A DNA stretch of 64,000 bases from [Clostridium] citroniae WAL-17108 (lineage in GTDB: Bacteria; Bacillota; Clostridia; Lachnospirales; Lachnospiraceae): assembly GCF_000233455.1 (NCBI RefSeq), contig NZ_JH376420.1, positions 330,626 through 394,625 on the forward strand, read 5' to 3'. The position numbers and the translations under genes are program-made. Positions 26,957-36,617 of the stretch are shown here, piece after piece (position 1 is the stretch's first letter; every line of letters begins with the position of its first letter). The notes below the pieces were generated by a model. That model had not been told where the DNA came from and did not search any database. It saw nothing but the letters and a program-made list of their open reading frames with translations.

Positions 26957-27006
26957 CCGTTTTTTCCGGCTTTAAAAAGCCCGCAAACCCGCATAAAACC
27001 TAGCTT

Positions 27007-28503
27007 TTATTTTTCTAAGCTCTTCATCGTGGGGAACAGCAACACATCCCTGATCGCCGGTGAATCGGTAAGCAGCATGACCATACGGTCAATACCGAAT
27101 CCGATTCCTCCCGTAGGCGGCATACCCACTTCCAGGGCGTTCAGGAAGTCCTCGTCCGTATGGTTTGCCTCCTCGTCTCCCTGTGCCAGAAGCTCCTCCT
27201 GGGCTTTAAAGCGCTCCCTCTGGTCAATGGGATCATTAATCTCTGAGTAGGCGTTAGCCATCTCCCAGCCGTTCATAAAGAACTCAAAACGCTCCACATA
27301 ATCGGGATTGCCCGGTTTTTTCTTGGTCAGAGGGGATATCTCCACCGGATGATCCAGCACAAAAGTAGGCTGTACCAGATGTTCCTCCGCAAACTCCTCA
27401 AAGAACAGGTTTAAGATATCGCCCTTCTTATGGCGGGCTTCAAACTCAACGCCCTTTTCCTTGGCAATGGCCCTTGCTTCTTCCAGGGTGTGGATCTCAT
27501 CAAAGTCCACGCCCGCATACTTCTTAACAGCTTCCACCATAGTGATACGCGCAAAGGGCCGGCCCAGATCCATCTCCACACCCTTATAGGTAATGGTTGT
27601 GGTGCCCAGGACTGCCTGGGCCACATGGCGGTACAGGTTCTCCGTCAGCTCCATCATACCGTTATAGTCCGTATATGCCTGGTACAGCTCCATCAGGGTA
27701 AACTCAGGATTATGGCGGGTATCCAGCCCCTCGTTGCGGAATACGCGGCCGATCTCGTACACTCTCTCAAGTCCGCCCACGATCAGTCTCTTTAGGTAAA
27801 GCTCCAGGGAAATGCGCATCTTCAGATCCTCATCCAGCGCATTAAAGTGGGTTTCAAAGGGCCTGGCCGCAGCGCCGCCTGCATTGGCAACCAGCATGGG
27901 GGTCTCCACCTCCATAAAGCCCTGGCCGCTTAAATAGGTGCGGATCGCAGAAATGATCCTGGAACGCTTGATAAAGGTATCCTTTACCTCCGCATTCATG
28001 ATCAGATCCACGTATCTCTGGCGGTAACGGGTATCCGTGTCGGTCAGTCCGTGGAACTTTTCCGGAAGCACCTGAAGGCTTTTGGTGAGAAGGGTCACCT
28101 CGGCGGCATGAATGGAGATCTCACCTGTCTTGGTTGTGAACACAGTTCCTTTAACGCCCACGATATCACCGATATCCATCTTCTTAAAATCTTTATAAGG
28201 TTCCTCGCCTATGCTGTCCCTGGCAACATAGACCTGGATGGTTCCCTGCAAGTCCTGTACATTGCAGAAAGAAGCTTTGCCCATCACACGCTTGAACATC
28301 ATACGTCCTGCGATGACTGCTTCCTTTCCTTCCCACTGCTGGTAATTATCTTTCACATCCATACTGTGGACAGTCACATCATATTTTGTAATCTGGAAAG
28401 GATCCTTTCCAGCTGCCTGAAGTTCGGCCAGTTTCTCCCGGCGCGCTTTCAGCACATGATTCAAATCCTGTTCCGTCTGGTTAACCTTCTGCTGCTCTCC
28501 CAC
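27007..28503 (-). CDS. lysS: Lysyl-tRNA synthetase, class II
   Basis: 498 residues from GTG 28503 (AAGGAG 8 bases upstream); the frame extends further up to 28611 but without an RBS. An N-terminal OB-fold ([20 protein letters not shown]) is followed by the class II core, with motif 2 [20 protein letters not shown] and motif 3 [13 protein letters not shown]. It charges tRNA-Lys. It is the second gene of a greA-lysS operon and the last core gene before the ICE. Confidence 0.97.
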   Translation of the reverse strand: MGEQQKVNQTEQDLNHVLKARREKLAELQAAGKDPFQITKYDVTVHSMDVKDNYQQWEGKEAVIAGRMMFKRVMGKASFCNVQDLQGTIQVYVARDSIGEEPYKDFKKMDIGDIVGVKGTVFTTKTGEISIHAAEVTLLTKSLQVLPEKFHGLTDTDTRYRQRYVDLIMNAEVKDTFIKRSRIISAIRTYLSGQGFMEVETPMLVANAGGAAARPFETHFNALDEDLKMRISLELYLKRLIVGGLERVYEIGRVFRNEGLDTRHNPEFTLMELYQAYTDYNGMMELTENLYRHVAQAVLGTTTITYKGVEMDLGRPFARITMVEAVKKYAGVDFDEIHTLEEARAIAKEKGVEFEARHKKGDILNLFFEEFAEEHLVQPTFVLDHPVEISPLTKKKPGNPDYVERFEFFMNGWEMANAYSEINDPIDQRERFKAQEELLAQGDEEANHTDEDFLNALEVGMPPTGGIGFGIDRMVMLLTDSPAIRDVLLFPTMKSLEK

Positions 28504-28546
28504 GTTTCGCACTCCTTTGTGTTCGTCTATTCTTAAACCGTGTCCT

Positions 28547-29029
28547 CTATGACACTCTCTGGATCTCCAGTACCTTGTACTGGATATCTCCTGCCTGTGT
28601 CTCCACGTCAACGCAGTCTCCCACTACCTTGCCTATAAGGGCACGGCCCACCGGAGACTCATTGCTGATCTTATTCTGCAGGCTGTTGGCTTCTGTGGAA
28701 CCTACAATATAGAATTCCATCTCCTCGTCATACTCCACGTCCAGAAGCTTTACCTTGCAGCCAATGTTGATCTTGTCAAGGTCGATCTCGTCCTCAACCA
28801 CAACCTCTGCATTCTTAAGCAGCTTTTCCAGCTCCTCGATACGAAGCTCGATATCCCTCTGCTCATCCTTAGCCGCATCATACTCAGCATTCTCGGACAG
28901 GTCGCCCTGTTCCCTTGCTTCCTTGATCTTCTGCGCAACTTCTTTTCTCTTTACAACTTTCAGATTCTGCAGCTCATCCTCATACTGTTTGAGTCCGGCA
29001 TAGGTTAATATGTGTTTCTTATCCGCCAT
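28547..29029 (-). CDS. greA: Transcription elongation factor GreA
   Basis: 160 residues: N-terminal coiled coil ([35 protein letters not shown], with the acidic tip) and a C-terminal FKBP-like domain ([14 protein letters not shown]). Rescues backtracked RNA polymerase by stimulating transcript cleavage. Starts 43 bp upstream of lysS in the same transcript and has a perfect promoter at 29113-29141. Confidence 0.97.
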   Translation of the reverse strand: MADKKHILTYAGLKQYEDELQNLKVVKRKEVAQKIKEAREQGDLSENAEYDAAKDEQRDIELRIEELEKLLKNAEVVVEDEIDLDKINIGCKVKLLDVEYDEEMEFYIVGSTEANSLQNKISNESPVGRALIGKVVGDCVDVETQAGDIQYKVLEIQRVS

Positions 29030-29112
29030 CTTACCTGCTTCCTTCCTTTACTTCATATAATTTATGTTTGATTTCACTTAAGTATCTCTCTCAATGTCCA
29101 CACATTCTGTGT

Positions 29113-29141
29113 ATTATATAAGAAAATATGATGATTGTCAA
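29113..29141 (-). promoter_or_regulatory. greA-lysS promoter
   Basis: TTGACA (29141-29136), 17 bp, TATAAT (29118-29113) on the minus strand. The -35 overlaps the last codons of dusB. Confidence 0.85.
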
Positions 29142-30133
29142 GAATGGTTTCCATCTTTTCCCCCTGTATTTACCGGGATCCTCTGATTCAGCAGTTCGGC
29201 AAGCCCTTCCAGGGTTTCCACCTGGTTGATCTCATTTCTCAGGGCCGCGGAGTGAGGCATCCCTTTGGTGTACCATGCCATGTGTCCCCGCATCTCACGC
29301 ATGGCGGTGGACTCCCCCTTATACTCCACCAGCATACGGCCATGGCGCAGGACCATTTCGCGTATCTCTTCTATAGAAGGTTCAGGCAGAAGTTCCCCTG
29401 TATCCAGGTAGTGGTTGATCCGTCTGAATATCCATGGGTTGCCCTTGGCTCCCCTGGCCACCATCAGGCCATCGCAGCCTGTTTCCTCCATCATGCGCTT
29501 GGCGTCCTGGGGAGTGAAAATGTCCCCGTTTCCGATTACAGGGATCTTCACCGCCTCCTTCACCCGGCGGATGATATCCCAGTCGGCCCTGCCTGAATAG
29601 TACTGCTCCCTGGTCCGCCCGTGGACAGCCACTGCAGCCACCCCGCAGCTCTCAGCCATCCTGGCAAACTCCACCCCGTTGACGCAGCTGTCGTTAAACC
29701 CTTTCCGGAATTTCACCGTCACCGGCTTTTTCACTGCCCTGACCATGGCTGTAAGGATCTCACCCGCCTTCTTGGGGTCCTTCATCAAGGCGGAGCCCTC
29801 CCCATTATTTACGATCTTCGGCACAGGGCATCCCATGTTCACGTCAATAAAATCATAGGGCCCGTCCTCGATCCTGGCAGCGATCTCCCCCATGATCTCC
29901 GGGTCGGAGCCAAACAGCTGTACGGCTGCCGGACGTTCCTGGGGATGGATCTGCAGCAGTTCCTTTGTATTCCTGTTATTGTAAAGGATAGCTTTGGCGC
30001 TGACCATCTCAGTCACAACACAACCGGCTCCCTGCTCACGGCAGAGCAAACGAAATGGCAGGTCCGTCACTCCTGCCATGGGCGCCAGTATTACATTATT
30101 CTCAAGAAGGGTGTTTCCAATTCTTAATTTCAT
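29138..30133 (-). CDS. dusB: tRNA-dihydrouridine synthase
   Basis: 331 residues of the FMN-dependent TIM barrel: APMAGVTDLPFR at the N-terminus, the catalytic Cys in DVNMGCPVPKIV, VTVKFRKGF, AVHGRTREQYYSG and the flavin-binding IPVIGNGDI and GLMVARGAKGNPW. Reduces uridines in tRNA D-loops. Its ATG directly follows the stop of the DUF6145-like gene (TAGATG), so the two are coupled. Confidence 0.96.
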   Translation of the reverse strand: MKLRIGNTLLENNVILAPMAGVTDLPFRLLCREQGAGCVVTEMVSAKAILYNNRNTKELLQIHPQERPAAVQLFGSDPEIMGEIAARIEDGPYDFIDVNMGCPVPKIVNNGEGSALMKDPKKAGEILTAMVRAVKKPVTVKFRKGFNDSCVNGVEFARMAESCGVAAVAVHGRTREQYYSGRADWDIIRRVKEAVKIPVIGNGDIFTPQDAKRMMEETGCDGLMVARGAKGNPWIFRRINHYLDTGELLPEPSIEEIREMVLRHGRMLVEYKGESTAMREMRGHMAWYTKGMPHSAALRNEINQVETLEGLAELLNQRIPVNTGGKDGNHS

Positions 30134-30484
30134 CTATTCTTCCCCATCTTCATCCGGCGTGATCTCTTCTCCCAGGAAAAATGTCCTGTAATACAGTTCC
30201 AGAGCCTTAAGCAGCTCCCTTTTTTCTTCCTGATACTGCTTGATCTTAAGGACACTTCCGATCTCGTCAAAGAGGTAGTCCTCCTCAGGAGCCGTCACCT
30301 TGAATTCCAGGCTGCCGCTGTCGTCAAACTCCATGGTCAGGATCCCGCCCACATCCTCTGTGTACAGGACGCACATGATGTGCAGCTCGTCCTGTATGGA
30401 CTGTGGAAGGGAGGAGAAATCCTGGTTGAAATAATATTTCTGCTCATAGGAATTGGCTCCGCAGAGCACCTTTGTATCCATCAT
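30134..30484 (-). CDS. DUF6145-like conserved protein
   Basis: 116 residues from ATG 30484 (GGAGAG upstream; ATG 30481 is also possible). Soluble, acidic, with VLCGANSYEQKYYFNQDF, GGILTMEFDDSGSLEFKV and ELYYRTFFLGEEITPDED. I recognise it as DUF6145, found beside dusB in Lachnospiraceae. Function unknown. Confidence 0.75.
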   Translation of the reverse strand: MMDTKVLCGANSYEQKYYFNQDFSSLPQSIQDELHIMCVLYTEDVGGILTMEFDDSGSLEFKVTAPEEDYLFDEIGSVLKIKQYQEEKRELLKALELYYRTFFLGEEITPDEDGEE

Positions 30485-30579
30485 CTTATCTCTCCACAAA
30501 AGTCCGCTGCCCCCATAATCATTTCAGAGGCGCGGACCTTCCATTCTCAATTATTCGGTTTTTCTCATCATCATACAGA

Positions 30580-31554
30580 CTATCTAACAAGCATCTTGGC
30601 GATCTCATACTGCTCTTCCGGGATATCCTTTGACATGTTCAGGGCTTCCTGAATGTCGTAGTCCACAAACTCACCGTGCTTATATGCCACCAGACGGTTG
30701 CTCTTGCCCTCTGCCAGAAGTTCTGCCGCCTTGGCGCCCATGATGGACGCATAGACTCTGTCCTTACAGGTGGGTGTGCCGCCGCGCTGCATGTGTCCCA
30801 GGATCGTTGCCCTGGTCTCAATGCCGGTAGCTGCCTCAATGCGCTTTGCCATGGAACCGGAATGGCCGATCCCCTCCGCATTGATAATGATATTATGTTT
30901 CTTGCCCCGCCTGCGGTTGTCAATGATCCTGTTGATCAGGGCCTGCTCATCCCCGTCATAGCGTTCCGGAAGCAGAATGTCCTCAGCTCCGTTGGCAATA
31001 CCGCACCACAGGGCGATATAGCCCGCGTTCCTTCCCATAACCTCCACGATACTGCACCGCTCATGGGATGTGGAAGTATCACGGATCTTATCAATGGCCT
31101 CCATGGCAGTGTTCACAGCCGTGTCAAAGCCAATGGTGTAATCTGTACACGCAATGTCCAGGTCGATGGTTCCCGGAAGCCCGATGGTATTGATCCCAAG
31201 GGAGGAAAGCTTTCCCGCGCCCCGGAAGGAACCGTCTCCGCCGATCACAACCATACCGTCAATCCCATGCTTGCGGCAGATCTCAGCCCCCTTTTGCTGA
31301 CCTTCCGGTGTGGTAAATTCCTTGCATCTGGCTGTGTAAAGGATGGTACCGCCGCGGTTGATGGTATCAGATACACTTGTGGATTCCATGTCCACGATCT
31401 CTTCTTCCAGGAGTCCTGCATAACCGCGCATGATCCCCTTTACTTTAAGTCCCTTGTTGATTGCCACACGAACCACTGCGCGGATCGCCGCGTTCATACC
31501 CGGCGCATCTCCGCCGCTTGTGAGTACTCCAATGGTTTTCACTGCCTTTGCCAT
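30580..31554 (-). CDS. pfkA: 6-phosphofructokinase
   Basis: 324 residues, ATP-type (GGDGSFRGAGKL with Gly at the nucleotide site), N-terminal TSGGDAPGMNAAIR, substrate-site TIDLDIACTDYTIGFDTA (the catalytic Asp after TID; Leu replaces the common Asn), and GHMQRGGTPT. Phosphorylates fructose-6-phosphate, the committed step of glycolysis. Strong RBS (AAGGAGG). Follows dnaE with a 91-bp gap. Confidence 0.97.
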   Translation of the reverse strand: MAKAVKTIGVLTSGGDAPGMNAAIRAVVRVAINKGLKVKGIMRGYAGLLEEEIVDMESTSVSDTINRGGTILYTARCKEFTTPEGQQKGAEICRKHGIDGMVVIGGDGSFRGAGKLSSLGINTIGLPGTIDLDIACTDYTIGFDTAVNTAMEAIDKIRDTSTSHERCSIVEVMGRNAGYIALWCGIANGAEDILLPERYDGDEQALINRIIDNRRRGKKHNIIINAEGIGHSGSMAKRIEAATGIETRATILGHMQRGGTPTCKDRVYASIMGAKAAELLAEGKSNRLVAYKHGEFVDYDIQEALNMSKDIPEEQYEIAKMLVR

Positions 31555-31645
31555 AGCAATTTACCTCCTTGTATTAAGCACATGCTCTCATCTGCCTGTG
31601 CAATGTCACTCTTATTCATTCTCTCATGTTATGCCCAACGCTATT

Positions 31646-34600
31646 CTAATGCATTTTTCCCAGCTTTTCAAGACCTTTTTCTACCACTTTGACATTTTTT
31701 TCACCAAGTTCAGTTTTAAGTTCAGCTACGAGCCGGTCCGTGACCTGGACGCTCCAGGCGGCCGGAAGCATCTTTTTCGCCCTCTCTTTTTGAAGGTAAA
31801 TGATGACCCGGTCCTTTCCCTCGCTAGTCTTAAGCACATTCAAAAGCCTGGGTTCACTGGCCTGATATCCTTCCTTGTCCTCATACTGAAGCCAAAGCTC
31901 CTTGGGCGTATGTTCAAAGGGCACAACCTGTTCACACACCAGCTTTCCCACCGGGTCATCCCCGATGGATACACGGCCCCGGATAAAGAGCTTGGCATCC
32001 TCTGTGAACAGCTCCCGGTTGGCTTCGTAATCCTTGGGGAACACAATGACCTCCACCGAGCCCATGAGATCCTCCAGGGTAATGAAGGCCATCAGCTGGT
32101 TGGTCCTGGTGGTCTTCACCGTCTTTCCGGCCACCAGTCCTCCTATGACAGCCCGGGTGCCGTCCTCCACCCCGGCTTTCTCCGTCTCCTCGTCCACGAT
32201 AAAATCAGCCGAGGTTGCCGATATGTTCTTACGCCACGCCTCCTCATAATCGTCCAGGGGATGACCGCTGATGTACACGCCCAGGATCTCCTTTTCAAAT
32301 GCAAGAAGTTCTTCCTTTGAGTATTCCCCCACATTGGGAAAGGTAATCTGGTATTCGCTCCTGTCCTCCTCGCCCGCTATGTCAAACAGGCTCAGCTGGC
32401 CCTCAAACATGGACTTGCGCTCCCTGGCCTTTTCATCCAGCATGGTGGGCGCCACCGCCATCTTCTGGCGCCTTGTTCCCGGCAGGGTGTCCAGCGCTCC
32501 CGACTTGATAAAGTTCTCCAGTGTCCGCTTGTTCACCTCTTTCATGGTCATCCGGCCCACAAAATCCTCCATGGAGCGGAAGGGACCATCCTTCTCCCGC
32601 TCCGCCAGGATGGCATCCACCACCGGCTTTCCCACGCTCTTGATGGCGGACAGGCCGTATCGTATGGCGTCCCCGGACACGGAAAAACCGCTCTCTCCCT
32701 CATTGATATCCGGCGGAAGCACCGGGATATTCATCATCCTGCGGCAGGTGAGGATATATTCGGAGAATTTCCCCACATTGTCCATGACCGATGTCATCAA
32801 TGCCGCCATGAACTCCCGCGGATAATAATACTTAAGGTAGGCCGTCTGGTAGGAAACCACCGCATAGGCCGCTGCGTGGGACTTGTTAAATGCGTACTTG
32901 GCAAAGTCGATCATCTCGTCATAGATGTGATTGGCCGTCTTCTCGTCAATGCCGTTGTTCACGCATCCCTTTACGCCCTCCTCCTCATTGCCGTACACAA
33001 AGTTGTGGCGTTCCTTTTCCATGACCGATGTTTTCTTTTTACTCATGGCGCGGCGGACCAGGTCGCTCCGCCCCATGGTATATCCCGCCAGGTCACGCAC
33101 GATCTGCATTACCTGCTCCTGGTACACGATACAGCCGTAGGTGGGGCTCAGTATATGTTCCAGCTGGGGGCACTCATAGGTGATGCTGGCCTTATCGTTC
33201 TTGCCCTTTAAGTATCTTGGGATAAAGTCCATGGGACCCGGACGGTACAGGGAGATGCCTGCAATAATATCCTCCAGGTTCTCGGCCTTAAGCTCCTTCA
33301 TGAAGCTCTTCATCCCCCCGCTTTCCAGCTGGAACACGCCCTCCGTCCTGCCTGTGCCGATGGATTCCAATACCTGCCTGTCATTAAAATCAATTTGGTC
33401 AATATCTATGGAAATCCCGTAATCCTTTTCCGCCAGCCTGACCGCGTTCTGGATCACGGTCAGGGTGCGCAGACCCAGGAAATCCATTTTAAGAAGCCCC
33501 AGCTCCTCTATGGTGGTCATGGTAAACTGGGTGGTGATGGTACCGTCCGCCGCCCTGGAAAGGGGTACGAACTCATCAATGGACCTGCTGCCGATCACCA
33601 CGCCGGCCGCATGCATGGAGGTATGCCTTGGAAGCCCCTCCAGACGCTTGGACATATCGATCAGATAGCGGACCTGCTGGTCCTCATTGTACGCCTTTTT
33701 AAGGTCCGGATTCATGGTCAGGGCTTTTTCCAGTGTCATACCCAGATCACCCGGGATCATCTTGGCGATGGTGTCGCACAGGGCATACGGAAGGCCCAGG
33801 ACCCTTCCCACGTCCCTGACCACACCCTTGGCAGCCAGGGTACCAAAGGTGACGATCTGCACCACCTGGTCCTTGCCGTACTTGCGCACAACATAGTCAA
33901 TGACTTCCTGGCGTCTCTCGTAACAGAAGTCAATATCAATATCAGGCATGGATACCCTCTCCGGGTTAAGGAAACGCTCAAACAGAAGGCTGTAGCGCAT
34001 GGGGTCGATGTTTGTAATGCCCAGTGTATATGACACCACGCTGCCGGCAGCTGAACCGCGGCCGGGCCCCACCATGATATCCTGCGAACGGGCGTAGTTG
34101 ATAAAATCCCAGACGATCAGGAAATAATCCACATACCCCATGGTACGGATCACATCCAGCTCATAATCCAGGCGCTGGCTCAGGGTCCCGTCATCATCCG
34201 GGTACCTGGTCTTAAAACCTTCCCGGCACAGATGATTTAGGTATCCCCAGGAATCAAAGCCCTCAGGGACCTCATACTTGGGGAGCTTTGTTACCCCGAA
34301 CTCAATGTCCACATTACAGCGCCGGGCAATCTTATGGGTATTGTCCAGGGCCTCGGGAGCGTAGGGGAACAGGGCCCGCATCTCTTCCTCGGATTTGCAG
34401 TAGAACTGCCCGCCCTCATAGCGCATCCGATCCTCATCCTCCACCTTTTTGCCGGTCTGGATGCACAGCAAAATATCATGGGCCTTCTCATCCTCGGCAA
34501 AGGTGTAATGGATATCATTGGTAGCCACCAGTTCCAGGCCTGTCTCCTTGCTCATACGCATCAAGCCCTGGTTGACCAGCCTTTGGTCCGGCAGGCCGTG

Positions 34601-35131
34601 GTCCTGGAGTTCCAGGAAAAAGTTATCCTTTCCAAATATCTCCACATAACGGCCGGCGGCCCGCACCGCTTCCTCATACATCCCTCTTGCAAGGTTGCGC
34701 TGCACCTCCCCTGCAAGGCAGGCGCTGAGAGCGATCACGCCTTCATGGTAGGTTGTCAGCACCTCATAGTCCACCCTGGGCTTATAGTAGAATCCATCCA
34801 CAAACCCCTTGGACACGATCTTCATCAGGTTTTCATATCCTTTGTTGTTCTCAGCCAGAAGCACCAGGTGGTAATAGCGGTCCTCGCCGCTGACCGTCTC
34901 CCTGTCAAACCGGGAGCTGGGAGCCACATAGACCTCGCACCCCAAAATGGGTTTGATCCCCGCTTCCTTTGCTGCTTTATAAAAATCAATCACACCATAC
35001 ATCACGCCGTGGTCCGTGACAGCCATGCTGTCCATGCCCAGCTCCTTTGCCCTGGCGGTCAGCTCCTTGATCTTACAGGAGCCATCCAACAGGCTGTATT
35101 CCGTATGGACGTGTAAGTGGGTAAATGCCAT
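31646..35131 (-). CDS. dnaE: DNA polymerase III alpha subunit
   Basis: 1161 residues. PHP domain at the start (HLHVHTEYSLLDG), polymerase palm with GPGRGSAAGSVVSY and the catalytic PDIDIDFCYERR, helix-hairpin-helix, and a C-terminal OB-fold (LVAGKTVKTTRTNQLMAFIT). The DnaE1-type replicative polymerase; Firmicutes also carry PolC. The gene ends at 31646 and pfkA starts 91 bp later. Confidence 0.97.
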   Translation of the reverse strand: MAFTHLHVHTEYSLLDGSCKIKELTARAKELGMDSMAVTDHGVMYGVIDFYKAAKEAGIKPILGCEVYVAPSSRFDRETVSGEDRYYHLVLLAENNKGYENLMKIVSKGFVDGFYYKPRVDYEVLTTYHEGVIALSACLAGEVQRNLARGMYEEAVRAAGRYVEIFGKDNFFLELQDHGLPDQRLVNQGLMRMSKETGLELVATNDIHYTFAEDEKAHDILLCIQTGKKVEDEDRMRYEGGQFYCKSEEEMRALFPYAPEALDNTHKIARRCNVDIEFGVTKLPKYEVPEGFDSWGYLNHLCREGFKTRYPDDDGTLSQRLDYELDVIRTMGYVDYFLIVWDFINYARSQDIMVGPGRGSAAGSVVSYTLGITNIDPMRYSLLFERFLNPERVSMPDIDIDFCYERRQEVIDYVVRKYGKDQVVQIVTFGTLAAKGVVRDVGRVLGLPYALCDTIAKMIPGDLGMTLEKALTMNPDLKKAYNEDQQVRYLIDMSKRLEGLPRHTSMHAAGVVIGSRSIDEFVPLSRAADGTITTQFTMTTIEELGLLKMDFLGLRTLTVIQNAVRLAEKDYGISIDIDQIDFNDRQVLESIGTGRTEGVFQLESGGMKSFMKELKAENLEDIIAGISLYRPGPMDFIPRYLKGKNDKASITYECPQLEHILSPTYGCIVYQEQVMQIVRDLAGYTMGRSDLVRRAMSKKKTSVMEKERHNFVYGNEEEGVKGCVNNGIDEKTANHIYDEMIDFAKYAFNKSHAAAYAVVSYQTAYLKYYYPREFMAALMTSVMDNVGKFSEYILTCRRMMNIPVLPPDINEGESGFSVSGDAIRYGLSAIKSVGKPVVDAILAEREKDGPFRSMEDFVGRMTMKEVNKRTLENFIKSGALDTLPGTRRQKMAVAPTMLDEKARERKSMFEGQLSLFDIAGEEDRSEYQITFPNVGEYSKEELLAFEKEILGVYISGHPLDDYEEAWRKNISATSADFIVDEETEKAGVEDGTRAVIGGLVAGKTVKTTRTNQLMAFITLEDLMGSVEVIVFPKDYEANRELFTEDAKLFIRGRVSIGDDPVGKLVCEQVVPFEHTPKELWLQYEDKEGYQASEPRLLNVLKTSEGKDRVIIYLQKERAKKMLPAAWSVQVTDRLVAELKTELGEKNVKVVEKGLEKLGKMH

Positions 35132-35198
35132 CTGCCATCTTCTCCTTATCCGTAATACATGTCATATGTGTTATAGTTTAGCATAGAATCCGCCAAAT

Positions 35199-35232
35199 GA
35201 AAAGAACCAGGCAAAAGTGATGCGCCTGGTCC
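35199..35232 (-). terminator. Terminator after the Crh-like gene
   Basis: Minus strand GACCAGGC then GCCTGGTTC followed by TTTT. It separates the whiA-Crh transcript from dnaE. Confidence 0.8.
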
Positions 35233-35270
35233 TGCTGTTATCTATGATTATACTCTGTACAAAGGGATGG

Positions 35271-35528
35271 TCATTCCTGGTTTTTTAAATACTTCTCAAT
35301 CTCAGAAACCGCCAGCTCCTCATCCGCACCCTCAGCCTCTACCGTAATGGCCTTGCCTGCAGTCAGGCACAGCGTCATCATACCCATGATGCTCTTGGCG
35401 TTCACACGCTTAGCCTCGGCTTCCAGATAAATCTTGCTCTCATACTGGCTTGCCACCTGCACCAGCATTGCTGCCGGCCTTGCTTCCAGTCCTGATGACA
35501 ATTCAACTGTGATCAATTTCTTTACCAT
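35271..35528 (-). CDS. Crh-like HPr-family protein lacking His15
   Basis: 85 residues from ATG 35528 (GGAGGATAATT upstream). HPr fold: MVKKLITVELSSGL, then EARPAAMLVQVASQYES, NAKSIMGMMTL and the closing helix EIEKYLKN. The normal phosphorylation motif GLHARPA reads GLEARPA, so the EI-dependent His is replaced by Glu while the HprK-target Ser of KSIMGMM is kept. That is the Crh layout (Gln in Bacillus), a regulator acting with CcpA rather than a PTS carrier. It follows whiA and lies in a cluster with hprK and rapZ, as in Bacillus crh. Confidence 0.9.
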   Translation of the reverse strand: MVKKLITVELSSGLEARPAAMLVQVASQYESKIYLEAEAKRVNAKSIMGMMTLCLTAGKAITVEAEGADEELAVSEIEKYLKNQE

Positions 35529-35653
35529 AATTATCCTCCTCATTCCTTTGAATGGTACACAGCCGGCCGGAACCATGCTACGGTTCCCACAGCTGCCATT
35601 CCGGTGCCCATACTGAATTGTACTTAATGATACATTAATGAATACACGCCGTA

Positions 35654-36613
35654 CTACTTCCCCGGCAACTGCTGCCGCATATCATCTGCGATCTGGCTCA
35701 GTTTCCTCAGCCGGTGATTGACCCCCGACTTGCCCACGGGCGGCTCCAAAGCCTCCCCCAGCTCCTTCAGGGTCGCTTCCGGACGTTCCAGCCTTATACG
35801 GGCCATATCCTGAAGTCCTTCGGGAAGCCCCTCAAGACCTATGGTGTCCTGGATATAGCGGATATCCTCCATCTGCTTTACCGCGGCAGACACCGTCTTA
35901 TTGATATTGGCAGTCTCACAGTTCACCTGACGGTTCACGTTCCCCCGCATCTCCCTGAGAATACGGATATTCTCAAACTCCATCAGTGACACAGGTGCTT
36001 CCATCACATTAAGGATGTCCACAATCTGGTTCCCCTCTTTGATATAAACCACATAGTACTTTTTCCTCAGCACGATCTTTGGTTCCATATCAAAAGCGGC
36101 TATGATGCCTTTAAGCTGCTCAGCCTTTGCCATGGAAGAGCATGTGATCTCAAAATGGTAAAATTTCTCCGGGTCGCTGATGGACCCTGACGCGAGAAAT
36201 GCTCCTCTGATAAACGCCCTTCTGCAACAGGCATTCTGAACCACCACATTGCGCACCAGTGAAAGGTTCTCCCGAATCTCCCCCTGGTCATCAATGAGCT
36301 TGGCCGCCTGAAGTACCTTAAGTGCATCATCATGTTCCCTGACTGCTACAATATATGTCCGGTTTCGCGAAAGATTCCCACCTCTGCGAATTGAAACATC
36401 AGTACTTATATTAAATGTTTTTTTCAATAATGTAAAGTACTTTCTTGCAACTGCCACATTTTCCGTATGGATTTCAATGGTAAAATGGTCGGATGCCGAT
36501 ATTTTCACACGCCCGCAAAGGCTTAAAATTGCGGCTGTCTCAGCGATCTGGCAGTGTCTCGCTGCCGGAACCTGTCTGGAAAGCTCATCTTTTACTCTGG
36601 AAGAAAACGACAT
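35654..36613 (-). CDS. whiA: Sporulation/division regulator WhiA
   Basis: 319 residues from ATG 36613 (AAAGGAAG upstream). N-terminal LAGLIDADG-like domain (MSFSSRVKDELSRQ, AFIRGAFLASGSISDPEKFYH) and C-terminal HTH with EATLKELGEALEPPVGKSGVNH. DNA-binding regulator of division and, in Firmicutes, chromosome/cell-cycle functions. Its start is 4 bp after the rapZ stop. A yvcK gene, often found between rapZ and whiA, is not here. Confidence 0.95.
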   Translation of the reverse strand: MSFSSRVKDELSRQVPAARHCQIAETAAILSLCGRVKISASDHFTIEIHTENVAVARKYFTLLKKTFNISTDVSIRRGGNLSRNRTYIVAVREHDDALKVLQAAKLIDDQGEIRENLSLVRNVVVQNACCRRAFIRGAFLASGSISDPEKFYHFEITCSSMAKAEQLKGIIAAFDMEPKIVLRKKYYVVYIKEGNQIVDILNVMEAPVSLMEFENIRILREMRGNVNRQVNCETANINKTVSAAVKQMEDIRYIQDTIGLEGLPEGLQDMARIRLERPEATLKELGEALEPPVGKSGVNHRLRKLSQIADDMRQQLPGK

Positions 36614-36617
36614 TCTA

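Larger units (their letters stand above)
1..26960. mobile_element. Integrative conjugative element, one end (partial)
   Basis: A continuous minus-strand block carries ParA/ParB, a Gram-positive type IV secretion module (VirB2-like, TrbL/VirB6-like, VirB1-like hydrolase, PrgI, VirB4, VirD4), ICE accessory families and a sortase B. It stops abruptly next to lysS, where core genes begin. No relaxase, integrase or excisionase lies in the window, so those must be beyond the left edge. The right boundary is placed near the helically phased repeats at 26893-26956; the exact att core cannot be fixed from one end. Confidence 0.85.

Noticed and set aside
26965..27000. GGCTTT/AAAGCC hairpin just after lysS as its terminator
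   Set aside because: On the minus strand the hairpin is followed by GGAAAAAACGG, not Ts; the terminator at 26810-26849 is more convincing.
30676..31692. 338-codon plus-strand frame opposite pfkA
   Set aside because: It is antisense to a clearly conserved gene, with no RBS and no recognisable domain; an effect of codon bias in pfkA.
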